Positions 23,448 to 32,827 of a stretch of DNA of 48,245 nucleotides are shown here, one piece after another. The position numbers and the translations under genes were made by a program. The DNA comes from CAZSVP01 sp964637185 (lineage in GTDB: Bacteria; Patescibacteriota; Saccharimonadia; CAILAD01; BJGX01). Within the stretch, counting starts at the first letter, position 1. Each line of letters begins with the position of its first letter. The notes under the pieces are model-generated. The model was not told the origin of the DNA, made no database searches, and saw only the letters and a list, made by a program, of their open reading frames with translations. Location of the stretch: the NCBI GenBank assembly GCA_964637185.1, contig CAZWVB010000004.1, positions 1 to 48,245 on the forward strand. The letters are read 5' to 3'.

Positions 23448-24554
23448 ATGACAGATGAGTCCAAAACTTCGGTGATGGAAGAGCTGCTGGCCGATGCCCA
23501 AACCAAGAGCCTGCAGCCTGAAGACAATATCGAAGCCACAGTGATAGAAGAAGACAAACGCCAAATCTGGGTAGATCTAGGCATCTACGGTACCGGATTG
23601 GTGACAAGTAAGGAGGTGGAGCACCTCGGCCGCAGCTATGAGCCGGGTGAAAAGGTGAGTGTATCAGTAGTAGTACCAGATACCGCCGAAGGCTATGCCA
23701 TAGTAAGTATCAAAAAAGTTGCCAAGGAAAAAGGCTGGGATGTGCTCGAGAGCCGTTTCAACTCCAAAGAGACTTTTGGCATAGTACCATTTGATGCCAA
23801 CAAGGGTGGATTGCTTGTAGAGGTCGAGGGAGTACGCGGCTTCTTGCCGGTCAGCCAACTTTCAGCTGAGAACTACCCACGGGTAAGTGGTGCAGACAAA
23901 GACGAGATACTGCATCGTCTCAATCAACTAGTCGGCCAGACTTTGATGGTACGCATCTTGGACCTTGATCGCAAAGAAAGCAAGTTAATTGTCTCTGAGA
24001 AAGAAGCTCAGCGTGAATTCACCGAAGGTAAGTTGGCTGGCCTCAAAGTCGGCGACAAGGTCAAGGGTATAGTGACTGGCGTGGTGGACTTTGGTGTCTT
24101 CGTGAATGTCGATGGTATCGAGGGGCTGGTGCACATCTCCGAGATAGCCTGGGATCGCGTGGACAACCCCAGCCGCTATGTCAAAGTCGGCGAAACTGTT
24201 GATGCTGTCATCATAGCTATCGACGCCGACAAGTTGTCGCTGTCGATGAAACAACTTCAAGAAGACCCCTGGGCAGCTGAAGTGTCCAAGCTCAAAGTCG
24301 GAGAACAGATCGACGGTAAGATCACTCGCATCACGCCTTTTGGTGCCTTTGTCCAAATCAGCTCGGCTGTAGAAGCACTAGTCCACATCTCCGAACTAAG
24401 CGATCAACATGTAGCCGATCCGTCCGAACTTGTGAAAGTCGGTGAGACCAAGAACTTTCGCATTGTTGACATAGATGAGAAGCAGCACAAATTGTCGTTG
24501 AGTCTCAAATCTCCCAAAGCCAAAGCTAAAAAATCCGAAGATGACACCAAATAA
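23448..24554 (+). CDS. rpsA: Ribosomal protein bS1 (four S1 domains)
   Basis: 368 aa from the ATG at 23448, preceded by GAAAGGA; an in-frame ATG at 23406 exists but lacks that site. Four S1/OB repeats are visible. The first two are degenerate (IWVDLGIYGTGLVTSKEV; GLLVEVEGVRGFLPVSQL). The last two are canonical (GVFVNVDGIEGLVHISE and GAFVQISSAVEALVHISE). This is the short 4-domain form, compared with six in E. coli. It binds mRNA on the 30S subunit during initiation. It lies 39 nt before infB, so initiation functions are clustered. Confidence 0.93.
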   Translation: MTDESKTSVMEELLADAQTKSLQPEDNIEATVIEEDKRQIWVDLGIYGTGLVTSKEVEHLGRSYEPGEKVSVSVVVPDTAEGYAIVSIKKVAKEKGWDVLESRFNSKETFGIVPFDANKGGLLVEVEGVRGFLPVSQLSAENYPRVSGADKDEILHRLNQLVGQTLMVRILDLDRKESKLIVSEKEAQREFTEGKLAGLKVGDKVKGIVTGVVDFGVFVNVDGIEGLVHISEIAWDRVDNPSRYVKVGETVDAVIIAIDADKLSLSMKQLQEDPWAAEVSKLKVGEQIDGKITRITPFGAFVQISSAVEALVHISELSDQHVADPSELVKVGETKNFRIVDIDEKQHKLSLSLKSPKAKAKKSEDDTK

Positions 24555-24593
24555 TTAAATAGTCCGTCACAAGCGGAAGTTAAGGAACCACTC

Positions 24594-26345
24594 ATGAGTG
24601 AGACAAAAAAGATAGCCATAACAGCCCCCATCCAAGTGAGTGAGTTTGCCAAATTGCTCAATTTGTCAGCAGCTGAAGTAGTCGGTGCGCTGATGCGCAA
24701 TGGTGTCATGGCTACTATCAACGAAAGTATCGATCTGGATACAGCGTCTATTATTGGCAGTGAGCTTGGCTATGAAGTGAGCGAAGCTCAAAGCGGCCGC
24801 GCAGAAAAATCAGCTGAAGTAGATGAGTCCACACTACAACCACGACCACCGGTAGTCGCAGTTATGGGGCATGTTGATCATGGCAAGACTAGCTTGCTTG
24901 ATGCAATTCGCGAGAGCAAAGTGGCTGCTGGTGAGGCTGGTGGCATCACTCAACATATCGGCGCCTACCAAGTAGAGCGTAATGATCGCACCATTACTTT
25001 TCTAGATACACCTGGTCACGAAGCGTTTTCAGCCATCCGTGCGCATGGTGCTAAGACTGCCGATATAGCAATTATCGTAGTGGCCGCCGACGATGGCGTG
25101 AAGCCTCAAACCAAGGAAGCTATCGAGCATGCTAAGGCGGCTGGTGTGTCTATCGTCGTTGCTATCAACAAGATAGACGCCAGTGGCGCTGATATCAATC
25201 GCGCCAAACAAGAGCTTAGCGAGATAGGTATTGTAGCCGACGATTGGGGTGGCGAAATACCAACAGTGCCAGTGTCTGCCAAGACAGGTGAGGGTATTGA
25301 GGCATTACTGGATGTGCTGCTACTAGTAGCTGACATTGCTGACCCGAAGGCGCGGTTTGAAGGTATGGCGCGCGGTTTGGTAATAGAATCTCACCTCAGT
25401 ACCGGTCAAGGTCCGGTTGCTACAGCCTTGGTGCAAGAGGGCACGCTCAATGTTGGCGACTGGATAGTACTTGAGAATGGTTATGGCAAGGTTCGTAGCT
25501 TGCAAGATTTTCGTGGCAAGCGCATCAAGCTGGCAACCCCGGCGATGCCGGTTGTGATATCTGGTCTCAAAGAGCTGCCAGCTTATGGTGATTGGATCGA
25601 AGAGGTCGAGAACGAGCATGCCGCCAAAGACTGGGCTACTCAGCAAGCGCGCAAACAAAGCGCCAAATCACTATTGAGCGTCAAATCACTTAGCACAGCC
25701 GAGTTGGCTCGGGCTGTCGCCGAGGGTGAGCGCAAAGAGCTCAATATCATTGTCAAAGCAGATGCTCAGGGCTCACTAGAATCGCTGCAGAGTTCGCTCG
25801 AGCAGTTGGGCAATGACAAGGTCGGTGTACGCATAGTCTCGATTGGTGTGGGTGATATCACTGAATCAGATATCAATGCCGCCACTGCCAGCGGCGCACT
25901 GATCGTGGGGTTTCACGTCTCGATTGCCGCGGCCGTCAATCAGTTGGCCAAGCGAGCCGGTGTAGACTTCAGACTCTACAAGATTATCTACGAATTACTC
26001 GATGATGTGCGTGGTTGGTTGATTAGCCTATTGCCGCCAGAGATAGTCGAAGTTGAACAAGCCAGGCTAAAAGTTTTGGGTGTATTTGGAGCGCATAAGA
26101 AACTCCAGACTGTCGGTGGTCGGGTAGTCAGTGGTAAGATCACGCCCGATCTGAAGGTAGCGGTATTGCATGGTGGCAAACGCGAGGGCGATGGAGTATT
26201 GCAGAGTTTGCAGCGCAACAAAGAGTCGGTCAAACAAGTTGCCGAAGGCGACGAGTGCGGTATGCAAGTTGAGTCCAGTACATCGATAGCGCTCGATGAC
26301 GAGTTGATGTTTTATAAGACTGAAGAGAAACAACCAACCCTCTAA
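24594..26345 (+). CDS. infB: Translation initiation factor IF-2
   Basis: 583 aa, with a short N-terminal region compared with ~890 aa in E. coli. A short IF2-N-like domain (VSEFAKLLNLSAAEVVGALM) comes first. The GTPase domain has G1 GHVDHGKTS, G3 DTPGHEAF, G4 NKID and G5 SAKTGEG. Domains II-IV follow, with the C-terminal fMet-tRNA-binding barrel including VSGKITPDLKVAVLHGG. It brings initiator tRNA to the P site. AAGGA seven nt before the ATG at 24594 sets the start. It is followed after four nt by rbfA, the common infB-rbfA pair. Confidence 0.97.
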   Translation: MSETKKIAITAPIQVSEFAKLLNLSAAEVVGALMRNGVMATINESIDLDTASIIGSELGYEVSEAQSGRAEKSAEVDESTLQPRPPVVAVMGHVDHGKTSLLDAIRESKVAAGEAGGITQHIGAYQVERNDRTITFLDTPGHEAFSAIRAHGAKTADIAIIVVAADDGVKPQTKEAIEHAKAAGVSIVVAINKIDASGADINRAKQELSEIGIVADDWGGEIPTVPVSAKTGEGIEALLDVLLLVADIADPKARFEGMARGLVIESHLSTGQGPVATALVQEGTLNVGDWIVLENGYGKVRSLQDFRGKRIKLATPAMPVVISGLKELPAYGDWIEEVENEHAAKDWATQQARKQSAKSLLSVKSLSTAELARAVAEGERKELNIIVKADAQGSLESLQSSLEQLGNDKVGVRIVSIGVGDITESDINAATASGALIVGFHVSIAAAVNQLAKRAGVDFRLYKIIYELLDDVRGWLISLLPPEIVEVEQARLKVLGVFGAHKKLQTVGGRVVSGKITPDLKVAVLHGGKREGDGVLQSLQRNKESVKQVAEGDECGMQVESSTSIALDDELMFYKTEEKQPTL

Positions 26346-26349
26346 TTCG

Positions 26350-26667
26350 ATGTCTAGCACTAGACTGACCAAGCTCAATCAGCAACTCAAACGTGTACTT
26401 AGCGAGGCGCTACAACAGTATCCAGCTCGCCAGCCCGGGCTACTGGCCACCGTCGTATCTGTCGAGGTCGCTGCTGATATATCTTCGGCTGTAGTGTGGC
26501 TGAGCCTGCTGGGCAACGAGTCAGCGGCGGAAGTGTTTCTGCAGCAACTAGAAGACAACAAGCGATACTTTGCCGAATATATGCATCATCATTTTGAAGC
26601 CAAACGCCAGCCTAGGCTGATATTTCGCCGCTCTCGCTCACTCGAGCATCTGCAAAACATTGCGTAG
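26350..26667 (+). CDS. rbfA: Ribosome-binding factor A
   Basis: 105 aa. It is a compact KH-type fold, with LTKLNQQLKRVLSEALQQ at the N-terminus, VEVAADISSAVVWLSLLG in the central strands and RQPRLIFRRSRSLEHLQNI near the end, matching the RbfA P-x-L-x-F-x-x-D/S region. It acts in 30S maturation around the 16S 5' helix. It follows infB by four nt with no separate promoter. Its last bases overlap the promoter of the response regulator. Confidence 0.9.
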   Translation: MSSTRLTKLNQQLKRVLSEALQQYPARQPGLLATVVSVEVAADISSAVVWLSLLGNESAAEVFLQQLEDNKRYFAEYMHHHFEAKRQPRLIFRRSRSLEHLQNIA

Positions 26668-26678
26668 TCACCAGACTA

Positions 26679-26707
26679 TTGAGTTGGCGCTAGCTACATT
26701 GTATGAT
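26679..26707 (+). promoter_or_regulatory. Promoter giving a leaderless response-regulator mRNA
   Basis: TTGAGT, 17-nt spacer, TATGAT, then six nt to the ATG at 26714. The predicted start is the A of the ATG. Confidence 0.7.
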
Positions 26708-26713
26708 GTAGGT

Positions 26714-27082
26714 ATGAGTAAAACAGTCTTGCTTGTCGAAGACAATGATTTTATCCGCAATATGTATCAGCTCAAGCTGAGCAAATCCGGTATTACTGTC
26801 GAAGAAGCCAGTGATGGCGTACAGGCCCTGGACAAACTCAAGCAGAGCAAGCCAGATGTGGTGCTGCTGGATCTGATGATGCCCAATATGAACGGTCTAG
26901 ATGTGCTCAAGCAACTCAAAGCCGATGGAGTATTGCCCGATCTGCCAGTGGTCGTACTGACCAATGTTATGGACCAACAATCAGTCGAGGATGCCAAGAA
27001 GCTTGGTGCTCGTGACTATATCGTCAAAACCGATCTGACACCAACCCAAGTGGTTGAGAAGATTCAACCTTTTTTGAAATAA
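26714..27082 (+). CDS. Single-domain response regulator (CheY-like)
   Basis: 122 aa. The ATG at 26714 is chosen over an upstream in-frame start (26660) because the protein then begins MSKTVLLVEDNDFIRN and the promoter ends six nt before it. The acidic pocket is EDN, the phosphorylation Asp is in VVLLDLMMPNMNG, the Thr is in VVLTNV, and the Lys is in YIVKTD. There is no output domain, so it signals by protein contact. No histidine kinase is in the window. Confidence 0.88.
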   Translation: MSKTVLLVEDNDFIRNMYQLKLSKSGITVEEASDGVQALDKLKQSKPDVVLLDLMMPNMNGLDVLKQLKADGVLPDLPVVVLTNVMDQQSVEDAKKLGARDYIVKTDLTPTQVVEKIQPFLK

Positions 27083-27104
27083 CTATACAAGCTGAACATT
27101 TTAT

Positions 27105-28004
27105 TTAAATACTATAACCATTGATGAACGCTGCTGCGTTCATTTTTGGTTTGCCTGCCGGTTGGATTTCAAGAATTTTGAGGCTGCCATCTTTGCAGCC
27201 GTAGAATAGTTTTTTGTCTACAACTTTCAGCTCACCCTTTGGAATCTTGGCTGTAGCAACATTTGCTTTGTGCACGATATAGGTTTTGCCCTGCCAGTCA
27301 AAGTAGCTCTTGGGCCAGCCAACATAGGCACGTACTTCGCGCTCTAGTTGAGCAGCAGATTTGCTTGGATCGAGCCGGCCGTCTTGTTTGGTAAGGCGGC
27401 GACTATATGTAGGATTTCCGGCTTGTGGATGTGGCTTGATCTGTCCACTCAGATAGTCAGGAATAGTATAGACAAGCATTTTGTTACTGAGAGCTATCAA
27501 GTCTTCAGTTAGCTCTGGAGTTGTAATATCCGGACGCAAACTATACTTTTCTTGTGCAACTATATCGCCCTCATCTAGCCCAGCCACGATCTGCATGATG
27601 GTCACGCCTGTCTCTTGCGCTCCTTCTAGTATGGCAAAAGTAATGGGGTCGGCACCACGCAATTGCGGTAGTAGGCTAAAGTGGCTATTGAGGATGCCAA
27701 TAGGAAAGCTGTCGATCACATCTTGGGCGATAATAATGCCGTAGTCTACTACCAGACCTACTTGGCTATCAAACTTTTGCTTGTCAAATAATTGGCTTAG
27801 CTCAGCCCTGTTGGCTGGTGTAAAGCAATCGATATTATGCTCTTGAGCCCAGACTTTTAGCTCGGCCGGGCGAGTTTTACCGGAGCTAGTCACCAGGTCC
27901 GGCTTGGTTATGATTGCCTCAATCTCAAACCTATCACAGATACCCTCGATGGTTTTGAGACTCACAATACCCGTGCCAAAGAATACGATTTTAGGCTTTT
28001 TCAT
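27105..28004 (-). CDS. fmt: Methionyl-tRNA formyltransferase
   Basis: 299 aa, starting at MKKPKIVFFGTG (28004); a longer upstream frame overlaps def and lacks family similarity. The formyl-transferase signature has NSHFSLLPQLRGADPI (Asn/His of the active site) and LDEGDIV (Asp). A C-terminal OB-like domain includes RREVRAYVGWPKSYF-like residues (EREVRAYVGWP) for tRNA acceptor contact. It formylates initiator Met-tRNA. It overlaps def by 14 nt, giving a priA-def-fmt operon on the minus strand. The presence of both fmt and def shows a complete formylation cycle. Confidence 0.95.
   Translation of the reverse strand: MKKPKIVFFGTGIVSLKTIEGICDRFEIEAIITKPDLVTSSGKTRPAELKVWAQEHNIDCFTPANRAELSQLFDKQKFDSQVGLVVDYGIIIAQDVIDSFPIGILNSHFSLLPQLRGADPITFAILEGAQETGVTIMQIVAGLDEGDIVAQEKYSLRPDITTPELTEDLIALSNKMLVYTIPDYLSGQIKPHPQAGNPTYSRRLTKQDGRLDPSKSAAQLEREVRAYVGWPKSYFDWQGKTYIVHKANVATAKIPKGELKVVDKKLFYGCKDGSLKILEIQPAGKPKMNAAAFINGYSI
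27124..27147 (+). terminator. Terminator of the response regulator, inside the end of fmt
   Basis: ATGAACGC, TGCT loop, GCGTTCAT, then five T in the plus direction. It lies within the last codons of the convergent fmt gene (which stops at 27105), so one sequence both encodes protein and ends the opposite transcript. Confidence 0.65.
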
Positions 28005-28551
28005 TGCTGAGTTTTTTAGCTTCGGCCGGGGCGAGTGGGCGGAGTTTGCCATCGTCGCCGAGGTGGAATAGGTTGCTGGCATCGTCGACGTGGTCTAGAA
28101 AGATCACGCCGTGCATGTGGTCGATCTCGTGCTGGAGCACCCGAGCAGGGAAGCCCTCGAGACTTAGCCGTACCTGCTGGCCATTTTCATCGAGGGCCTT
28201 GACCTTGAGTTTGAGCGGACGACGTACCCGTCCGTAGATGCCTGGCACGCTAAGACAGCCCTCGATGTCTTCAACAGTCTCTGCGCTGGCCTTGACCACT
28301 TCTGGGTTGACCAGTGTGGTGAAATCACTGTGGCCGGGGTCGTCAAAATCATTGCGTACGACGGTGAGTTTGAGCGGCTCGCCTATCTGGATAGCCGCTA
28401 GAGCGGCACCAAATTCGCTATCGTGGTCCCAATCCAGCGTAGTGTCGATCATATCTTGGGCTAACTCGCGCACGGCATCGTCGACATAGCCGATGCGTTT
28501 ACTCTTCATACGTAGGATCTTATTGGGTATGGTTATTATTTTGCGAATCAT
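27991..28551 (-). CDS. def: Peptide deformylase
   Basis: 186 aa from the ATG at 28551 (MIRKIITIPNK). Metal and catalytic motifs: motif 1 FGAALAAIQIG (normally GxGxAAxQ, slightly altered), motif 2 EGCLSVPG (Cys ligand) and motif 3 HEIDHMHG (His/His ligands, Glu catalyst). It removes the formyl group from new proteins. It lies two nt downstream of priA and overlaps fmt, so it is translationally linked to both. Confidence 0.95.
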   Translation of the reverse strand: MIRKIITIPNKILRMKSKRIGYVDDAVRELAQDMIDTTLDWDHDSEFGAALAAIQIGEPLKLTVVRNDFDDPGHSDFTTLVNPEVVKASAETVEDIEGCLSVPGIYGRVRRPLKLKVKALDENGQQVRLSLEGFPARVLQHEIDHMHGVIFLDHVDDASNLFHLGDDGKLRPLAPAEAKKLSNEKA

Positions 28552-28553
28552 GA

Positions 28554-30488
28554 TTATAGAAGATTGATAGGGTCTAGATTGTGAGTAATAGTTGGTGGCA
28601 AGCTCTTGCAAAGCTCTACTAGCTCTGCACGACGGCGTGATTTGGCCACTAGCTGCCAGTAATATCTACGGCCGCGGCCAAATGGATGTGCTGGCACTGG
28701 ACCGACGAGTCGTAGGCTTGGGCGTGACTCCCAATTGCTCTTGAGCTTTGTCAGCTCACGCTGGCCGCGATCTCGCTCAGCATAGCCACATTCCAATTGT
28801 ACCAGATAAGCATATGGTGGGTACAGGTACTTGCGACGTAGCGCTAGCTCAGTGGTGGCAAACTGCTCATAGCTGTGTTGGGCGACTGCTTGGAGTAGAG
28901 GCTGCTTGGCATTGTAAGTCTGGACTATTACCTGGCCTTGGGTATGGCGGCGGCCGGCTCGGCCGGCGGCTTGTACCATCAGATCAAAAGCCCGCTCGCT
29001 GGCCGAGTAGTCCGGGATAGCCAGCGCGCTTTCGGCAGAGATGATACCGACCAAGCTAACTTTGTCGAAGTCCAGGCCGCGCCCGATCATCTGAGTACCG
29101 ACTAGGATGTCGATATCTCCTGTGTGCATCTGCCCAATCAGCGCCTGTGCGTCGCCGGTGCGCGCGCTGTCGGTGTCTAGCCTAGCTATGCGGGCTTTGG
29201 GAAATATCTCGCGTAGTTCGGACTCAACGGCCTTGGTACCAAAGCCAACAAATCGGATGTCGCCGTGTTTGCAGGCGCTACAAACTGCTGGCGGGCTGCT
29301 TCGGCGGCCACAGTAGTGACAGATCAGTTTGCCAATATCGGCGTGATAGGTGAGGGCAACTTCGCAGCTCGGGCAGCGCTGCAGCTCGCCGCAGCTGGTG
29401 CACACGGCCGAGCGTGCACTGCCACGTCGATTGTGCAGCAGTATCACTTGGTGGGCTGCTGCTAGCGTATCAGTGATGGCCCTTCTGAGCTCTTCTGAGA
29501 TGGCTTGTCCTCTTGGGCTAGGTACAAACTCGATTGCTGGCATAGGCGTATTGGCATGACGGCTAGTCAACTTCACTAGTTTGAGTCGTCCAGCCTGTGC
29601 GAGTTGGAAGTGATTTAGGCTAGGTGTAGCACTACCAAACACTAGGTTGGCCTGGTGCAGATTGCTGAGCTGAGCTGCGACATCGCAGCCGTGATAGCGC
29701 ATACCACTGTCTTGTTTGTAGCTGGGTTCGTGCGCTTCGTCGACGATGATACAGCCCAGCTTCGCAATCGGTGCAAAAAGTGCCGAGCGGGTACCCACTA
29801 TCAGTAGTGGATGGTCGGGTGAGTTCTCAAGTATGTATTGCCAGCGGGCTAGTCGCTCGGCTGGCCGCAAACCAGAGTGCAGCACAATAGCCTGAGGGAA
29901 GTATTTGGTGATCGCGTGATTCAAACTCTCGGCTAGGACAATTTCTGGTAGCATTAGCAGGGCAGATTGGCCAGACTGCAGGGTTTGTTGGATCAAATGC
30001 GCGTATACCATGGTCTTACCAGACCCAGTGACGCCGTATAGCAGGTGCTTACCGCGGATAGATAGCTGTTTGAGCGCAGCGTGCTGCTGTGTATTTAGGC
30101 TGGGTAATTCTGCTGCAGCTTCGGTGCTTGGCTGGTATGGCTTGCGGCGCGTGATTCCAATACCGTTTGGCAAGACCGGCTTCATAGCCTGTTCAAGCGG
30201 CACCACGTAGTAGGCTTGCAGCCAGCGTACAAGCTGAGCCAACTCCGCAGGTAACGGTGTGGGGTTGATCGGCTTGCTGATAGGTTTGAGTTGATAGTCA
30301 ATCGGGTGATTGCGGTGCAGATTGGTGATTGTCCCTAGGCTGCTACGTTTGCCAAACGGTACCTGTACTATGCTGCCGATTTTCAGATCAGTAGCCTCGA
30401 CTGGAAGGGCATAGCTAAATGTCTGCCAATCTAGCCCATGATAAGCGGCTACCAGCACATCGGCGATTTGTTCGGGCTTTGTACTCAT
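28554..30488 (-). CDS. priA: Primosomal replication-restart helicase PriA
   Basis: 644 aa. The N-terminal DNA-binding region begins VLVAAYHGLDWQTFSYALP. Helicase motifs include Walker A GVTGSGKT, DEAH (IIVDEAHEPSYKQ), and the C-terminal lobe with GTQMIGRGLDFDKVSLVG and AGRAGR. A zinc region carries CTSCGELQRCPSC and CHYCGRRSSPPAVCSAC (eight cysteines). It reloads replication at stalled forks. It is first in the priA-def-fmt operon and divergent from secD across 72 nt. A TATTAT eight nt before its ATG on the minus strand suggests a very short leader. Confidence 0.95.
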   Translation of the reverse strand: MSTKPEQIADVLVAAYHGLDWQTFSYALPVEATDLKIGSIVQVPFGKRSSLGTITNLHRNHPIDYQLKPISKPINPTPLPAELAQLVRWLQAYYVVPLEQAMKPVLPNGIGITRRKPYQPSTEAAAELPSLNTQQHAALKQLSIRGKHLLYGVTGSGKTMVYAHLIQQTLQSGQSALLMLPEIVLAESLNHAITKYFPQAIVLHSGLRPAERLARWQYILENSPDHPLLIVGTRSALFAPIAKLGCIIVDEAHEPSYKQDSGMRYHGCDVAAQLSNLHQANLVFGSATPSLNHFQLAQAGRLKLVKLTSRHANTPMPAIEFVPSPRGQAISEELRRAITDTLAAAHQVILLHNRRGSARSAVCTSCGELQRCPSCEVALTYHADIGKLICHYCGRRSSPPAVCSACKHGDIRFVGFGTKAVESELREIFPKARIARLDTDSARTGDAQALIGQMHTGDIDILVGTQMIGRGLDFDKVSLVGIISAESALAIPDYSASERAFDLMVQAAGRAGRRHTQGQVIVQTYNAKQPLLQAVAQHSYEQFATTELALRRKYLYPPYAYLVQLECGYAERDRGQRELTKLKSNWESRPSLRLVGPVPAHPFGRGRRYYWQLVAKSRRRAELVELCKSLPPTITHNLDPINLL

Positions 30489-30524
30489 ATGTATTCATAA
30501 TACCATTGAGCTAATACCAAAGCC

Positions 30525-30553
30525 TTGTTTTCATCTGATAAATCAGCTAATAT
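30525..30553 (+). promoter_or_regulatory. secD promoter with near-leaderless spacing
   Basis: TTGTTT, 17-nt spacer, TAATAT, then seven nt to the ATG at 30561. There is no Shine-Dalgarno. Confidence 0.6.
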
Positions 30554-30560
30554 CAGGTAG

Positions 30561-31895
30561 ATGAAAAAGCGAACTATTCAGCTCATACTGATTGGTGTGG
30601 TGGTGCTGGCAGCGCTGGTATTGGCTTTGCCGCGCGAGGACAAAATACTGAGTGCTCTTGGTTTTCGCGATGCCAAACTCAAAGTCCGCCAAGGTCTCGA
30701 TTTGCAAGGTGGCGCAGCGTTGCTATACCAAGCCGATCTGAGCAAAACTGCCTCTGACCAACGTACCAAAGCTATGGAAGGCGTGGTGAATGTCATGACC
30801 AAACGCGTCAATCCGACCGGCACTAGCGAGGTGATTGTGCAGACCAGCGGTAGTGATCGTGTCAGTGTACAGTTGCCTGGTGTCAAAGATATCAGTGAAG
30901 CGATTGGGTTTATCGGCAAGACGGCTGAGCTCAAATTTTACGCTGTCGACCCCAACAATATTCCTACCGAGTCGGATGTGTCGGGTAAAGATCTCGACAA
31001 CGCCACGGCTGACATCGATCAGCAATCTGGCCAGCCTGTGATTAGCTTCACTATGAAGAATGAGTCAATTCAGAAATTCGCTGATCTAACTACCAAGCTC
31101 AACAAAGAAGGTGGCCGGCTACTCATATTGCTCGATGAACAGCCTCTCTTCAATGGCACAGTCAGCTCAGCCATCACTGATGGGCGTGGACAGATGCAAG
31201 GGTTCAAAGACATCAAAGATGCCCAAGATACAGCGGTGCTACTCAATGCCGGTGCATTGCCAGTGCCGGTGCAGCTAGTGCAGCAACGTACTGTTGGTGC
31301 TACGCTCGGTAGCGAGGTAATAGTCCGCAGTGTGATCGCTGGCATCATTGGCTTGATCGCTTTGGTATTCTTCATGATCTCCTACTATCGATTGGCTGGC
31401 GTGGTGGCATCGGTAGCGCTGGCTATCTATACTATTATCAATCTAGCCATTTTCAAACTCAGTGGTGCTACGCCATTTCCGATCGTGCTGACATTGGCTG
31501 GTATCGCTGGCTTTATCTTAAGTATTGGTATGGCGGTCGATGCCAATATACTAATATTTGAGCGCATGAAAGAAGAGGTGCGGGCGGGTAGTGATTTGCC
31601 ATCGGCGCTCGATAGTGGCTTCAAGCGCGCTTGGAGCAGTATCCGTGACTCCAATATCGCGACTCTTATCACTTGTTTTATCTTGTACAATTTCAGCTTT
31701 GGTGCCAGCATCGTCAAAGGCTTCGCGGTGACTTTGGCTATTGGTGTGCTGGTCAGTATGTTTACGGCTATCACAGTATCACGCAATCTGCTAGAGCTGA
31801 TCCTCAAGACCGAGTGGGGCAGCAATGAACGCTGGTATGGGTTTAACAAATCACCACTCAAGTCCAGATTGGCTAGGCGAGGAGCCAAATCATGA
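30561..31895 (+). CDS. secD: Protein translocase subunit SecD
   Basis: 444 aa, shorter than E. coli SecD (615). It has TM1 (~5-24), KVRQGLDLQGGAALLYQ (the D1 motif), a reduced periplasmic P1 region with VQLPGVKD and ELKFYAVD, ALPVPVQLVQQRTVGATLG, then five membrane helices with the conserved GMAVDANILIFERMKEE. It helps pull proteins through SecYEG. The last codons overlap the start of secF (ATGA), so the pair is coupled. Confidence 0.95.
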   Translation: MKKRTIQLILIGVVVLAALVLALPREDKILSALGFRDAKLKVRQGLDLQGGAALLYQADLSKTASDQRTKAMEGVVNVMTKRVNPTGTSEVIVQTSGSDRVSVQLPGVKDISEAIGFIGKTAELKFYAVDPNNIPTESDVSGKDLDNATADIDQQSGQPVISFTMKNESIQKFADLTTKLNKEGGRLLILLDEQPLFNGTVSSAITDGRGQMQGFKDIKDAQDTAVLLNAGALPVPVQLVQQRTVGATLGSEVIVRSVIAGIIGLIALVFFMISYYRLAGVVASVALAIYTIINLAIFKLSGATPFPIVLTLAGIAGFILSIGMAVDANILIFERMKEEVRAGSDLPSALDSGFKRAWSSIRDSNIATLITCFILYNFSFGASIVKGFAVTLAIGVLVSMFTAITVSRNLLELILKTEWGSNERWYGFNKSPLKSRLARRGAKS

Positions 31896-32827
31896 CAGCG
31901 CTGCATATAGTTGGACGACGCAAACTGTGGTTCTTGATATCTTTGATTATTATATTACCGGGCCTTGTAGCTCTGATGCTGTGGGGTCTCAAGCCAGGTA
32001 TTGAATTTACAGGTGGTTCTGAGATAGAGGTGGGAGGTAGCTCCAATCAGGCCAATTTGCAGGCTGTTATCCAAGAGGCTGGCGGACATGATATCACTGT
32101 CACCACCAGTGGTGACAAGCTTCTGCTTGCACGTTATACAACCCAATCAGGTCAAGATCCTGAAGCCTTACATCAAGAAGTCAAAGTCAGGTTGCAGGCT
32201 GCTGGCTTCAATGAAACAGCATACAATCAGGTGGGTCCATCGGTGAGCCGCGATATTACTCGCAATGCTATCTTGAGTGTACTGATAGCTTCGCTAGCAA
32301 TCATAGCCTATATTGCCTTTGCATTTCGCAAAACACCACCACCGCTGAGCTCATGGAGTTTTGGTACCACTGCCATCGTGGCCTTGCTGCACGACGCACT
32401 GGTAGTAATCGGTGTATTTGCTATTCTTGGCCACTTCTGGGGGGTACAGGTTGATAGCCTATTTGTCACGGCTGTACTCACGGTCATTGGCTTCTCGGTA
32501 CATGATACTATCGTGGTCTATGACCGCATTCGTGAGAATCTACGTCGCTACAACGGAAGCTTTGAGGAGATAGTGGATCGTAGTATCACTGAGACTTTGG
32601 CTCGTTCTATCAACACTAGCCTGACTGTACTTATCGTATTACTAGCTTTCTTCATGTTTGGTGGTGGCAGTATCCACTATTTTATATTGGCACTGTTGAT
32701 TGGCATCTTATCAGGTACCTATTCATCTATTTTCAATGCTGCACCGATGCTAGTAGTCTACAACAACTACAAGATCAAAAAAGCTGGTCGTCGACCAGCC
32801 AAATCCAAAGCTGTCAAAGCTAGCTAG
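31892..32827 (+). CDS. secF: Protein translocase subunit SecF
   Basis: 311 aa. It has the N-terminal helix, GLKPGIEFTGGSEIEV (SecF signature GIDFTGG-like), a small periplasmic domain, and five C-terminal helices with VHDTIVVYDRIREN and ETLARSINTSLTVL. It starts in the secD stop codon (ATGA). The stop lies four nt inside the convergent gene at 32824. Confidence 0.95.
   Translation: MTALHIVGRRKLWFLISLIIILPGLVALMLWGLKPGIEFTGGSEIEVGGSSNQANLQAVIQEAGGHDITVTTSGDKLLLARYTTQSGQDPEALHQEVKVRLQAAGFNETAYNQVGPSVSRDITRNAILSVLIASLAIIAYIAFAFRKTPPPLSSWSFGTTAIVALLHDALVVIGVFAILGHFWGVQVDSLFVTAVLTVIGFSVHDTIVVYDRIRENLRRYNGSFEEIVDRSITETLARSINTSLTVLIVLLAFFMFGGGSIHYFILALLIGILSGTYSSIFNAAPMLVVYNNYKIKKAGRRPAKSKAVKAS

Noticed and set aside
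28005..28082. N-terminal extension of fmt to 28082
   Set aside because: The family begins at MKKPKIVFFGTG. The extra residues overlap def in another frame and are low-complexity.
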